NCBI GenBank assembly: GCA_964017145.1
Contig: OZ024840.1
Span: forward strand, 310,001-374,000
Source of the DNA: Agrocybe praecox
Taxonomy: Eukaryota > Basidiomycota > Agaricomycetes > Agaricales > Agrocybaceae
Length of the DNA stretch: 64,000 bases
Reading direction: 5' to 3'
Shown: positions 1 to 12,409 of the stretch, in pieces
How positions within the stretch are numbered: position 1 is the stretch's first letter
How the letters are laid out: each line of letters begins with the position of its first letter
Notes under the pieces: model-generated
Told to the model about the DNA's origin: nothing
Seen by the model: the letters and a program-made list of their open reading frames with translations, nothing else
Database searches by the model: none
Program-made: the position numbers and the translations under genes

Positions 1-5
1 ATATA

Positions 6-410
6 CTGTACGAAACTGTATGGTGGCAACGTAACGCATAACGCACCGGCAGATTTGTTGCCTAACCCGTGTACCTGTAACGCATAACGCAGGCCAGGTT
101 GCTAATATGGCGGCAAGTATTTTTGAGCTCTTTTTTCACGAATTTTGCGTTTCTACGTGTAATATGTAATTCTATGATGCTAATAGCTCAATTAACGTAC
201 TAAACACAAGAGAATACCATGTACTAACATGATAATTGAAGAAAACCGTAACTACTTTGATTTTCGGTGCTCGGCAGTGCCGAGTCGATTGGGGTCCATG
301 TTGCTTATTTTGGCTTCCGTAACGCATAACCCCCCCTCAGGTTGCTAACGTGGCGGCGGCTAGAAACGTAACGCACCCTTATTGGGTTGCCACCATACAG
401 TTTCGTACAG
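6..410. mobile_element. MITE with 25-bp perfect TIRs and TA target duplication
   Basis: Bases 6-30 (starting CTGTACGAAACTGTATGG) are exactly repeated in inverted orientation at 386-410. Both ends are flanked by TA (4-5 and 411-412), the target duplication typical of Tc1/mariner-type elements. The interior has no ORF of note but repeats GTAACGCATAACGC near both ends, a subterminal repeat pattern often seen in non-autonomous elements. The superfamily is inferred from the TA duplication only, as there is no transposase. Confidence 0.8.
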
Positions 411-412
411 TA

Positions 413-964
413 CTCTGTAGTAAGTGCACAATGAATATCGGAACTCCAATTATACTGATTGTTTGCGGATATAGTCAGGGTTTAGTATTTAATTATGTAC
501 ACACAACAATACAGGAAAGTACACAGTGAGTACACATTTAAGTACTGTACTATAATCGACCCATCAAAGTCCAAGGTACAAGCTGTCCATTTATATCTGT
601 GACCCGATGGACCCAAATAAGGCCGACGCATATGTGGCGCTCAAATCCAGCACCTGGGATTCGGCGGAAACAATTATCAATCATATAATTGCGGCGCTTT
701 GAGGTGTATGGATAAACGGATTGCGAGGTGGGATGATTTCCAGTTCTTCCTCTCAGCCACTATTTTCGTATCACTGTCTATATATACTTCCTCCTTCATT
801 GCCCCTCCATGTCTGCGTTTGATCGTGTTTTGTATCGCGTTGCTTCATACTTCATTATATGCCCTAAATCTTTAGCCCCACGGTGACACGTATTCGGCTG
901 TGCTTTACTCCTGTTCAAGGCAAGATCCCTAAGAGATATGAAGATAACCTATCAGAAAATAAGT
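413..964. other. Intergenic, no gene recognised
   Basis: I see no convincing coding frame or repeat between the two mobile elements. Short frames here lack codon continuity and splice logic. Confidence 0.5.
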
Positions 965-2697
965 CACTGTGGATAGCACCGGCGGCAAACTTTAGTACCA
1001 AAGCACTAAAACAGGAAAATAGGTGGCTAATTCTGGTGCCGATCGAATGTGATTGCGAAACGGCAAAAGCGGCACAGCCAAAAGCAGGCATATTTGCTGC
1101 TTCTAAAGCACGGCCCCGTGGGTTTTCAATATTTGCTGCCGAGTGTTAAGTGTCCTCGGGGACGTCAAAAATGGCTGCCATAGAGCAATGAAAATCCGTG
1201 CCCCAGCCCCACTAGTTTGAAAACACCAATTTTTGATGCCGACCCTCAGCTGGTTTGCCGAGTACCGAAATACAGGACCTGTGAAACAGCAATCTTTGGT
1301 ACTTTTCTTACACATTCCCCAGTACTACCTCTATCCTTGTACAGAGAGCCTCTAAATACACAAATCTAATATAAGAAAGCTTGAATGCAGTTTTATTTAC
1401 CCTCACTGTATGATTCTTTACTTTCCAATCAAAACTTAAAAAGTATTAAAGGGAATTGAAACCTACTCTATCAATCAGGCACCCCAGGACACAAGGATCA
1501 TGGGCCACGACTACGCCATTTTTTATGTAGGGATGAGAAAGGTCTTTCTTTCGTTTTGCATTCTCTCTGGAGTTTATCATGGGTTTATGGTTTGGTAGTG
1601 ATAGTACAGCTTTGCAGCATGTGGCGCGACGGGAGCCCCTGATCATGAAGGCTCGTCGGACTTGGTCGCTTTTCAAAATGTGTCGGGGTTTGAACCTCGT
1701 ACGGGCAGCTCGGCTGCATTCGGGTTAATCAAAGTCGCGTCTTGCGCATACCCTCCATGTTGTTTGCGCTGAGCCCTGCCCGTGGGCCACCCCTCCGTTA
1801 CGCTTCTCGGAGAACCCATCTGAAATACCCTTCTTATGTGTTCTCAAAGTTCAGAGGACCCAATCCTCTCTGGTGGCTACTTTTCCGAGTCCGCGTTTGG
1901 TCGTCGGGAAAAACCTTTCCTTCCTCAGGCTCTCTACAGCATCGGTGGCCGCTAACCCAATATTCAGGTCGGATTCACGTCGAAAATGCGTCTACCTGTC
2001 GCTAAAATTTCTCAATCCTCATGGTCAAGGGTTGTACCACGACCATTGTCCAATGTGGGCCCCCACTGCCGAAATTCGTATTTATAGGTAAGTATATGCG
2101 CACATTTTTTATTGTTTGAGGGCTATTGGCGCTGAAAAAACATTTTCTTAGAAGGTTGTGGCAAATATAATGCATGTGCCAAACAACAGTGGGATTGTGC
2201 GCCGAAATGGTGCATGTATGCTGGCATAAAGTACGCATTCCGTTCTGTGCACGTCGACATTCGAATATTAATTGATGTTAATTGATATTCAAGGATTTCC
2301 TATCAGACACCTCAAAGTCGTTCAAAAAGACCAGGTCAGTTTCGCTCCATTATTCGTGGTCTCTGTAGGTAAGCACCTAGTATTGTATGATCTTGGTACG
2401 ATACTTTGCATGTAGTAGCGTATGCCCCCACTAAATGAAAATATGGTATTCCTAAAACAATATTTATTAGTGCTCGGAGAGCATAGAAAAGTACTGCTTA
2501 AATGAACACTGTTATTTGCGGCAAGGAAAGGGTACATAATTTACTACTTTGTAAGTACCAAATTTCAGTGACGATCCCTCCCGCCAAAAGTACTTAAATA
2601 TGGTGTCTGGAGGTACTAGTGTTTATGCATGCTTGGGAGACACTGTTATACGGTACCCTCGGGGCACAAAATTATGCCGCCGGCGCTATCCACAGTG
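965..2697. mobile_element. 1.7-kb non-autonomous element with CACTG termini
   Basis: The left end starts CACTGTGGATAGCACCGGCG and the right end is its inverted partner with few mismatches (complement reads CACTGTGGATAGCGCCGGCG). The flanks repeat AAGT at 961-964 and 2698-2701, a likely 4-bp target duplication. Only short ORFs are present and none resembles a transposase, so it depends on an element elsewhere. CACTG/CACTA termini are known from CACTA (EnSpm) and KDZ elements; which one applies cannot be decided from the ends alone. Confidence 0.75.
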
Positions 2698-2953
2698 AAG
2701 TCGGATGTCCGTTAGTCACTTATTTGTGTCCTATGCCCCTATATTAAACGCGAAGCAGGTGTTCGGGGAGGCTGTGCTGAACCAGTTGCGGTTGTGTCTT
2801 TTAGAGCCGTACTACGAAAAGGCTTTGCAACTCGGCATAGCTTCGAGAAGCATACATGCGCACATGTTTCTCACCCAGGTTTCTTTTCTGCCTACTCCCC
2901 CATATAAATATTCGGCACCTTAGTACAGTCCTCACGCAATTCGAGGACATATC

Positions 2954-5730
2954 ATGGACGAAAATCGACTGTCGGGATCATTCTTCCCAGCATCGCAAGC
3001 CATTATCAATGGCGGTACGTTCAGCATTCAAAACTCCCATTTTCACAGTGGAGCAAAGGGTGCGCAACAATATTCTGTCCAATTGCCAAGTTAAATGATA
3101 TGGTCCTTCAGAAGGATATGACAGACTTCTGGAGGTTGTGGCGCCCAACGCACTTCATAATTCCGGTCACATCTTCGACCCACCAAAGTGCCATCCTGGA
3201 ACACGTGTGGCGGTAATACAAGCCATCATGGACTGGCTTGCAGGAGTGCAAGAAGATACTCGTGAAAAGGGCGTCAACTGGCTCACTGGAGCGGCCGGCG
3301 CTGGGAAATCCGCCATCGGGAGAACCGTCTGCGAGCTCTGCTCGGTGGAAAGAACGCTGCTCGCCAGTTTCTTTTTCGGTTCAAGCGATTCCACGAGGAA
3401 TAATTCTCAACGTCTTGTCGCAACCGTCGCCTATCAAATCTGCAGTATTGACCCTACTATACGCACCGCGGTGTCCAATTATATCACCTACGATCCACTT
3501 ATTTTCAACAAATCCTTACGAACACAATTCATATCGCTTGTGATGGACCCCTTATTGACATTCTACGGCGCGGAGGCTCAGAATGCTCCTCGTCTTATAG
3601 TTCTAGACGGTTTGGACGAATGTATAGAGCACTCCGGCCAGCGCGATATTTTGGAGACCATCAGGGATCTCATAAAATCCTACTCCCTATTTCCCATTCG
3701 ATTCCTCGTCTGCAGTCGTCCGGAATGCAACATCAAGAATTTTATTCTTGGAGCTCAAATGAATCCAATAGTCTTCAAAATATTCCTGGGCAATGAATAT
3801 TCCCCTGACAAAGACATCGAGAAATATTTGCGTGATAATTTCCAGGAGATACGCGAGGGCCACATTCGCAGGTATTCACTACCTGAAGGCTGGCCTGGTG
3901 AAGACAACATCCAACAGCTTGTGCGAACATCATCCGGTCAATTTATATATGCCTCAACCGTCATCAATTTCACAAAATCTCATAATCATAGACCTCACCA
4001 GCGCCTTGTGATTGTGCTCGGCCTTCGACCACCGAAAGGAAATGATCTTCCGTTTGTCCAATTGGATGCACTTTACACTAAAATTCTGCAATCCACGAAG
4101 GACGCATCTTTGGCCGTTAAGATATTGGGCTATCCCGCGATGTATCCCGAGATTTTGGTCACCGTTATTGAGAAGTACCTTCAATTAGAAGATGGGGACG
4201 CTGAAGATATACTTTCGGATCTTGCGGCTATTGCTTCCATCGCATGCGACCATGGAGAGCAAACCTTTTGTTACTTGTATCTCTTGCACAAATCTTTTGG
4301 GGATTTCCTTTTTGATCAGTCTCGATCCCAGGGTCTCTACTACATGAGCTCTGCAGACACAAGAGCATCCCACTTTGTCCGTTCACTTCAGATATTCTCA
4401 GGTACGTCAATATTCGACACATCTTACTATTCATGATCTTGGCACTCTTCCTATAGGTCAGGGTGAAGATTGTCGATTTCTGGAGAACATACCTTATAAG
4501 AATAATTTCCCATATCCACTAAAGTCTTCTTATTGGGAGCTCGTAGAAGCCATCCCCGCCTGCACTGAGGCTATGCAAGCGGCGCTCTTCGATGCTTTCG
4601 TACAGTTCCCCATGGAATTCTTTCTACAGAACTTTTTTTCGAGCCACATCAGTCGTTGTAACAAGTTCAAGTTTGCTGAAGGAATGATTTTAATGCTGGG
4701 AGAACTTGTGGGTTTCTAATTCCTTAATAGATTTCCCGAATAGTTACTCATGAGAAGTATTAGAAACAGCAGCACTGCAGGTATGAAGATGTTTTTAATC
4801 AATATCTAGCAATCCTGTTCAAGTGCGTGCTATGGTATCTTCGTACCGAAGATGGGGTTAACGACCTGGGAGGGAATTTTGACTTTGTCAAGGATTGTAT
4901 CAAGGCAGGCAGAAGACACATGCACTCTGCGAGGCGTCTTAGCAATTTGGATTTTCTGGGGATGGCCCTGATAGTGTGGCTCCGTGGCACCGATATTCGC
5001 CCACTACTCTATGGTGGCTTCCACAAGATTCTCACCGTTTCCGAACGATCTCGCATTGTTGCCAGAGCAGTATTGTACTGTCTCAAATATCTTTGTGATG
5101 TAGACCGTGCCACAACGGCTGAAGCGAAGATACATCTCCATTTCGAACACATCCACAGGAAAACAAGATATAGTCGTCCGTGGAAATGGCATATGCGTAC
5201 CTTTTTTTACAATATGCAGAAATACAAGGGGAGAGATGTTTTAATCTACTATCATTTTGGGGAAGGACTTCGACAGAATTATTTTTCCACCTACGAAAAA
5301 CTCCACAGAATCAAGTTCCTACCATTGAACACGCCTTTATCCTTCCTGTCGATCTTTTCCTTCGTGTCATATGACTGGGCTTGCCTAGTGCGCAATACTG
5401 CTCGGGTCGGATACTGGAATCGCTATATAGATTATCTGGAATATCTCCCCGAAATTCTCTCAATGGCAGGACGAGATCCAGACGTCATCAAACTTTGCAA
5501 GAAGGCCTTCGCACCCATGTCTATGATGTTCCCAACTCTTAGCCTGAGGGCGCGCCGAGCGATAAACGACTACTTGAAGAGAATGGAATCTGAAGACGAT
5601 AGTCCAAACTCAGCAGCAAACGGAGAGGTTGGAAAAGCAGGTATGAACTGCATGATTATATTTGTGATAATCTAACGAACGTTTGTGCAACTACTAAGAA
5701 AGCAGCAGGAAGAGAAAGAGGGTCGACTGA
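2954..5730 (+). CDS. NACHT-domain STAND NTPase (fungal NLR-like)
   Basis: Five exons (2954-3059, 3112-4401, 4457-4707, 4770-5640, 5699-5730) join into an open frame of about 849 residues with GT-AG introns of 52-62 bp. The N-terminus has the segment GGTFSIQNSHFHSG, followed by VAPNALHNSGHIFDPPKCHP, a conserved linker before NACHT in Agaricomycete proteins. Walker A is GAAGAGKS (about residues 95-102) and Walker B is LIVLDGLDE (about 197-205). No WD40, ankyrin or TPR repeats follow; the C-terminal 400 residues are unclassified. Such proteins are ATP-driven switches, in some fungi tied to non-self recognition, but the role here is inferred. The ATG was chosen because a 52-bp intron links it in frame to the NACHT exon. 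All splice sites look usable, so the gene seems intact. Confidence 0.85.
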
Positions 5731-8700
5731 ATGGCGAGAACGGGTGTCAACTTTCGGATGTGGACAAGTAAAAGCCTAGTGTCAATAAATTGAGCTTTCA
5801 AACCGCTGATAGAATTGTGGGACAATCATAAGTTGAAGAACATCGCGTAATATACAATAAAGTAATTATAATTGGAGTGTATGATAGACGATGGAGGATG
5901 GAGGATTTCGCACATCAAGGGAGTACTAAAATCAAATCAAATCAAAACGAGAAGAGAAATATTTAGACATACAAATTTCACTCCAGCCTACACACCGACT
6001 GATTGCCATTCCTTCGTGTTCGAGCCTGATTATAACAAGCCCATGTACGGTCAGCGGTCAGCATCGGTTGTTCCTGCGTCCTCCTCAGAGTCTGCAGCCT
6101 TAGACCACCCAGGAACACTGCCATGAGTCCGACCTGCTCCCAGGGTGTTCGAATTTGTGCCCGTGGATGGATGTGGCTGTGCCATCGTACCAGTCTCTCT
6201 TTCCGCATCCAAGCATCATCTTACCAGGTGGGCCGGCCTCGTATTCTATGTGCATCAAGGTTCGATTCGATTCGATCGGTCGGACCAGTGCCAGCCTGCC
6301 AGCCCGCACCGCCATGGGCGCAAATGAGTGTTACTAGGAGTGTAGCACCCGATGTAGGCGCGAGTGCGAGTACAGTTGCTGGGCTGGAGTTTGGAGTTTG
6401 TGTTTGAGGAGTTGGGATGACTGTTATTGGGTTACCGAGTCGAAAGTACTCGTTTTTGAGGAGCGGGGTGTTGGGTCCTGGAATGAGGAGAGAGGAGGGT
6501 TCGTTAGTTGGGGGTTGGAGGAAGAGAATGAAAAAGAAAAAGAAAAAAGTGATATAAGAGAATGGGTTTCGTGGTAAAAATAGGAGCCCAAGGGCGGGAG
6601 ACGCACATGGATGAAGTGGGAAGCCAGAAAAAAAAAGAGAAGAGAACATGAAGAAAAAGGTAGATGGGATATAACATACCGCGTCGACCTATGGGGCAGA
6701 GCCGGTTCATAAGACTCTCGGTATTCCTGTGAGTGCTACCCCCCTCCTCGTCAACCCGCCCCATCGTGGTGAGCATACCCTGGCTGGGTATCGGTCAGGT
6801 TCCTATGGCGAAGTCGGATGATCGATGATCGATGAGGATGTGTCCAATGCATTCAAGAGAGGGGTGTGCTCATGACATCGTCGGCTACTGCCTAGAGAGT
6901 AGTGAGCGACCAAGGCCCTTACTGACCTTCTCCCTGGGCGTTTGAGTTTCTGCCTATCATAACCAAAAAGGGCCATTGAGCTTCAAGAGTGGCCTGTGTT
7001 GTGGCTGGTATCTCCAGGAGGCCTATATTGGTTCCGCTTCCATGTTCGTTGGTGCCTGCTAAGCAAATATTGAGCGCTGAACGTCGAACTTCATCTTGAT
7101 GATGATGATAGCGTCCGCCTTGTCTCTGTCGCCGTCGTCGCCGTCGTAGTCCTTGGATCGATAACGGCGCAGGTGAAGATACATTTTCCATTGAGCTCTA
7201 TGATGCCCATACACCCTCCCGTGATGTCCCTCGAATTCATCTCCCATAAATTGGTTTTATCAGCACCAGTAGCAGCGTCAGCCCGGCCAGCACCAGCACT
7301 AGCACCACTTTCCCTTCCCATGGAACGATTAATGACCACACGCACTTCCAAACTATATTCCCCTCAAATCCAATCGCACTTCTACTGGTCCGGTATCCCC
7401 AAGAAGTACTGGCAGAAGTAGTAGTAACAGCACCAGTCGCAGGCGCGTCTCCACCACCGCCTACCGCTGCCTGCGTTAAGCGTCCGAGTCAAACCTCGAT
7501 CGGATCGGTCAAACTAGTGCCTGGCCTGTTGGAGGTCCCGGAGGACAGGTAGCACCCGATGCCGGTGCACTGATGGCGAGTACAGGTAGTAGGTTTGAGC
7601 GTTTAACGTTTAAGTTCAAGTTTGACAAGTTGGAAAGGTTATCACACGAAATTCGTAGAGAGGATGTCATGTCAAATCGAGCTTAACGTGCTCATTTATC
7701 GTTTTGGGACGAGGAGGTTGGGTTGTGTGCTGTTAATGTATAAAAGGTGAAGCGAGCTCTATGGGTGAAAGACGCAGATGGATGGAGTAGCAAGTGAGTG
7801 AGTGAAAGGGAAAGGGAAAGAAAGATGGGATAAGAAGGGAACGTACCGCGGCCACTTCATCATGAATTTCCATATCCACTTCCTACTTCCTCAGGGCCTC
7901 ACATCCCGGTCAACCCGCCCCGCAGGAACGAAGGCAACGAGCATCTAACACAGCGAACACGCCCTTGCCTCCATGCTCAAGTCGTTGCTGTCTCTGCTCT
8001 TGATATTCTCGATATCTTGGACTCAGAGCCAGAGTCAAAGTTCATTGCAAATCGAGGTGGTAACGGGGTGTAATGACACGGCAGAACGACCTCGCCCTGG
8101 TTCGTATGGCAAAGCCGGCAGTTCGATCGTCGTCGTTGTTGCATGCAGTGGGCTGTATCTCTTCAACGATGTCGATGTGGTAGGGACTGCTATTAATTTA
8201 GAGGGAACATAGAGCGGCAACGAAGTTACAGAACCACCGTGAACGCTGTCCAAACGATTATAGACGAAATCGAGCTGATCACCGGAGGTACAACTAGGCT
8301 GAGGAATGTTCTGAGCATGGCCCTTGTGTTTATTGCGCTGTAGCGACCGGAAGGGGATCCAGCCTATCCAATCCATTCCGTTGACGATTTAATGGACGAG
8401 AGTTGCAGCGAAAGGTGGGGAAGAAGCGTTGTAGTAGTCCCGGACATCGTGCGACGCGAAGAGTAGAGTCTCTGTCGCTCGAAATTTCCCGAAAATAAGT
8501 CCAATCCAACCGACTGCGGTAAGTAGTACCTGCAAGGGGGGATTATTGAGTCATGACCCATGGATGGTATCGTAGTGAGACGTAGGGTGGTGGTGGTGAT
8601 CGGTCTCCTGTAGTCATTCAATAAGAGGATAAGAGCATGAATAACGAAGTAAACAGCGAAGGAAAGCATACGTCTGCTCATCCGAGCCACCCGCCAAGCT

Positions 8701-9208
8701 GATATCTCTTATGCACCTTCTCCTCCTCACGAAGAAAATATTGATCGTCAATCTTGACATGATTCAGAATACATTTGAGCCGTCTTCGTTTTCGCCAACC
8801 TAGCGAGTTGTGGATCGGGAAAAGTCAGAATTATCTTGCCAAATAAATAAGTGGTATTGATCCTGGAATTGAGGTATAGTGTTCGTCGCATCGATAAAAA
8901 GTCGTTGGGCGTTGAATTTAAAATGAAGTATCCACGATGGGAGATTGAAGAAACCCGTCGGCCGTTGCCGCAGATCACGGGATCGTGCGATGGTCCATTT
9001 GATTCATCTGTCTGCTCGTCTTGCTAAGTCTCACCCAACTGAGGATGTTATTAATACGAAGCGACCTTAACCGGTTTTCTGACATTTCTAACATTAGATT
9101 TTTGTATTGTAGTTACCTCTTGACTCATGGTATGTGTGACTTTCTCAGTTGTCAGAACAGACTATAAAGCACAGGCTGTCTGTCTCCCATTCGCCTCGAA
9201 TATCACGA
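5731..9208. other. Gene-poor interval with a diverged tandem duplication
   Basis: About 6,230-6,860 and 7,490-8,130 share an ordered series of similar blocks, for example GTAGCACCCGATG (near 6,346 and 7,551), GTCAACCCGCCCC and GGTTC-TATGGC-AAG-CGG (near 6,800 and 8,100). The blocks are separated by diverged, indel-rich sequence. Neither strand gives a recognisable protein. A plus-strand frame at 7,973-8,212 starts with a signal-like hydrophobic stretch (MLKSLLSLLLIFSIS) but has no homologous frame in the first copy. I read this as an old tandem duplication, perhaps of a dead gene. Confidence 0.4.
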
Positions 9209-11555
9209 ATGTCTATCATGGATTGGACGACGACGACGACGACGACGATAGACGTGTTGGCGTTCCTCGCATTTTTTGCTCTAGCCCTGCTCGTTTATGC
9301 GCGAGTTAGCAAGAGGTCAATCTTCCCTTATCCGCCTGGACCAAAGAGATTGCCAATTCTAGGCAACCTCCTTCAGCTTCCGACAAATGGGTTTGAATGG
9401 AAGGCATACGATAGGATGTGTAAGGAGCAGGGTGAGTCAATTCTGGACTATCGACTCATTTACAGCTGGAAATTTTATGTGAACCGGGCGTTGTGAAAGG
9501 CACGGATATCATGTACCTCCGTATGCCTGGACAGGACATTGTCGTGCTTAATTCTCTGGACGCCATAAATGACTTGCTCGATAAACGATCCCTTATCAAT
9601 TCGGATAGGTTAGCATCGAATCGTCTTTCTTGCTCCGTCCTCCCGGTCGGCATGAGCTTTCAAGGCTCACCTTCTTATTTGAACTCAGACCGCGCTTCAC
9701 TATGTTGGATCATCTGTGAGTGTTCGGCTTAGTACATACATACATACCGACACGTCTAACGTTTTCAATATATAATCGACAGTATGGGATGGGGATGGAT
9801 GTACAGCTTGATGAACTACGGATCTCCCTGGAAAGAAAGGCGTCGGGTCTTCACTAAATATTTCCAGACGAAGCACTCGTCTAGTATTTATCAATTGCAG
9901 CAGAAAACCCACATTCGTCGGATGCTTCCAGATCTGCTGAATAGGCCCGATGAGTACGTCGAGATTACTATGGGGTACGTGAATTATCACATCGTTTGGG
10001 TGGCTGGTTATTAATAAATTATATTACGGAGTAGTGCAATCTCAGGATCAGCTCTATCCGTCGCATACGGTATATCCACCAAAAAGAGGCACGATCCGTA
10101 TGTGGAGATCGCTGAGAAAGCAATGTTTTCCCTCAACGACGCGCTTACACCTGGTAAATATATGGTCAATCTGTTTCCGATCTTCCGATATATCCCAGAG
10201 TTCCTCCCTGGAGGCGGGTTCAAGACAACAGCCAAACAAGGGAAGCACTACCAGGAAGATTTCCATACTGTCCCTTTCGAGCGGACAAAGCGCGATATGG
10301 TGCGCGTGAATTTTTTTTCAATCAATAATCATTTAATGAAATTCTCTGCACCCTAATTACTAGGCTGAAGGAACTGCGCAGCCCTCGTTCTCCAAGACGT
10401 TGCTTGAACAGAGTATCAATCTATATCCAAAGCACACCTTGGAATTACAGGAGGTATTGATAAAAGACAGCGCTGGAGTAATATTCGCGGGTACGTTAGA
10501 TATTCAATGTTGGTTCTCCTATTTATTGGCCTAAAAAACTTCAAAATCAAGGATCGGTAGAGACACTGTTTTCTGCCTTGACTACGTTCTATGCTGCTAT
10601 GCTTTTATATCCCGAAGTTCAGAAAAAAGCTCAAAGGGAACTTCAACGGGTCCTTGGAGCGAATCACTTGCCTGATTTCAGGGACGAGGGCGATCTGCCG
10701 TACATAACAGCAGTGGCAAAGGAGGTACTAAGGTATGTTCCCATTCATCCCTCTGACGCTTGTCGATAGTGCCCTAAACCGTAGAAATAACAAAGATGGA
10801 ATCCGTTAATACCTTTGGGTAAGCGCTGCTCGCTCGCTACTCTGATAACTTAAATTATTTTTATACCTATACACTACTCGTCCCGCTTTATCTATCTACC
10901 GACACAGGCGTCCCACACGCGAGTGCTAAAGACGACATATATAAAGGATACTATATCCCAGAAGGAGCTATGGTTATAGCCAATCAATGGTAACGTTATT
11001 TCTGGGAAGCTTAAGGTTAATTAACACGATATTTCTATCATAGGGCGCTACTTCAAGATGAGACACATTATCCAGAACCCGATGTATTCAGACCGGAACG
11101 GTTCCTTGACGACAAAGGTGGATTAAACAAGGACATTCGTGACCCTACACACATCATCTTCGGGTTTGGGAGAAGGTACTTTATCGTTCATCCGTGGGTC
11201 TACGTATATGTAATCGATTGATGTTCTTTGCTATGTACTACAGAAAATGCCCAGGAAGTGAAGTTGCATGGTCATACCTCTGGCTCACTATCGCCACAAT
11301 CCTCTCGGCATTTGAGATATCTGAGGAAATAGACGAAGCGGGAAACATCGTGAAGCCGCATATTGAATTTCCAAGTGGATTTTTCGTGTAAGTAAGGCAT
11401 GCCCATTTTATATTCAATCCCTCCCCTCACATTAGCAGATGTGTGCTGACGAGGTACATACCAACAGATACCCGGCACCGTTCAAGTGCACGATCAAGCC
11501 TCTCTCGAGAACGACAGAGTCATTTATTCGCGACCTTGAATTGGAGGAGGAATGA
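9209..11555 (+). CDS. Cytochrome P450 monooxygenase
   Basis: Twelve exons form a complete P450 of a little over 500 residues. An N-terminal membrane anchor with a run of seven threonines (from a GAC/ACG repeat) leads to the proline hinge YPPGPKRLPILGNL. The I-helix reads FAGSVETLFS, the ExxR motif is KEVLR, the PERF motif is FRPERF, and the heme loop FGFGRRKCPG carries the cysteine ligand. Protein resumes after the last intron with YPAPFKCTIKPLSR and stops at 11553-11555. Exon 8 is a 23-nt microexon (10796-10818, WNPLIPLG). The I-helix departs from the usual AGxDT: glycine is replaced by serine before the acidic residue. Fungal P450s of this sequence type oxidise small lipophilic molecules in the ER membrane; the substrate is unknown. 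Two start codons (9209, 9218) lie close together, with 9149 a further option. Confidence 0.92.
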
Positions 11556-11976
11556 TAGTTCTGTAAGAGCCATTTTTGTCTCCGCTGCATTCCGATTACA
11601 GATGCGTTTGTCAGTAAGTCTCATGAAGACGACAGCTTCGGCAAAATTGGGGGTGATATGCACCTTTCTAAATCTTCGTAAAAGTTTGAACGGGGAAGTT
11701 TGGAAGATGGGGAAAGACAAACGCAAGACAAACGGCCACTGTATTCTGGTTCATAATTCTGGCATGGAAGGATGCAGGGCCCAGGCGAACACAAATGAAA
11801 TTGAAACGGAGGGAATCACATCGTTTGGACGATAAGGATGGGAACGAGATAAACGTACATAAAAACTGTGTTAGCTTAATGATATAATAATCTTGCACGT
11901 TTGCATAAGCGCCGAATGTTGATTTGATATAGGAAGAATTACCCACAGCACAGCCATGCCGACGATTCCCACCATC
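11556..11976. other. P450 3' flank, no gene seen
   Basis: No supported gene. Near 11,947-11,957 lies a weak copy (AGCACAGCCAT) of the box found upstream of several tRNA genes in this window. Confidence 0.4.
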
Positions 11977-12050
11977 GGGTCGATGGCGTAGTTGGTTATC
12001 GCATCTGTCTAACACACAGAAGGTCCTCAGTTCAATCCTGGGTCAACTCA
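11977..12050 (+). tRNA. tRNA-Val (AAC)
   Basis: The 74-nt cloverleaf has acceptor arms GGGTCGA and TCAACTC, D arm GCGTAGTTGGTTATCGC, anticodon loop CTAACAC (anticodon AAC) closed by TCTGT/ACAGA, and T arm CTCAGTTCAATCCTGGG. All stems pair except acceptor position 5:68 (C opposite A), a mismatch shared by all four copies in the window. A T5 run directly downstream can serve as Pol III terminator. No intron. Confidence 0.9.
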
Positions 12051-12409
12051 CTTTTTGGATACTTACAGCACTACGGACAGAATGTTCGATCCTACTCTAT
12101 AAATTACATGAACGTAAAGAAGTACTGTATCGATTCAACGACGTTGAGCCTCACAAGCCAAATTTCTTATGTTTGATCTTGGTTTGATGCACGATCACGA
12201 TTGAAGCTGGTAGATTGGCATGTATATAAAAGTGTAAAAAAAAAATTAATCTACATATCCAACATGTAGAGTACAGTTCAATACTGAACACAAGGCCCAA
12301 TACAGAATTTAAAAGAAAACGAAATGGAAAGATGCCCATTATTATTCAAATCCAAATCCATGATATCCAACTCAACATCCATCCATAAAGTGGCATTATG
12401 CCTAGTAAC

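Noticed and set aside
1682..1745. GGTTTGAACCTCG resembling a tRNA T arm on the minus strand
   Set aside because: No pairing acceptor, D arm or anticodon stem could be found around it.
6221..6649. 142-residue minus-strand frame
   Set aside because: Composition is low-complexity (Phe and Ser/Pro runs from purine-rich DNA); no domain or splice support.
7973..8212. Frame with a signal-like N-terminus and a short FKBP-like stretch (LQIEVVTGCNDT)
   Set aside because: No FKBP active-site motifs follow and the frame is not kept in the duplicated segment.
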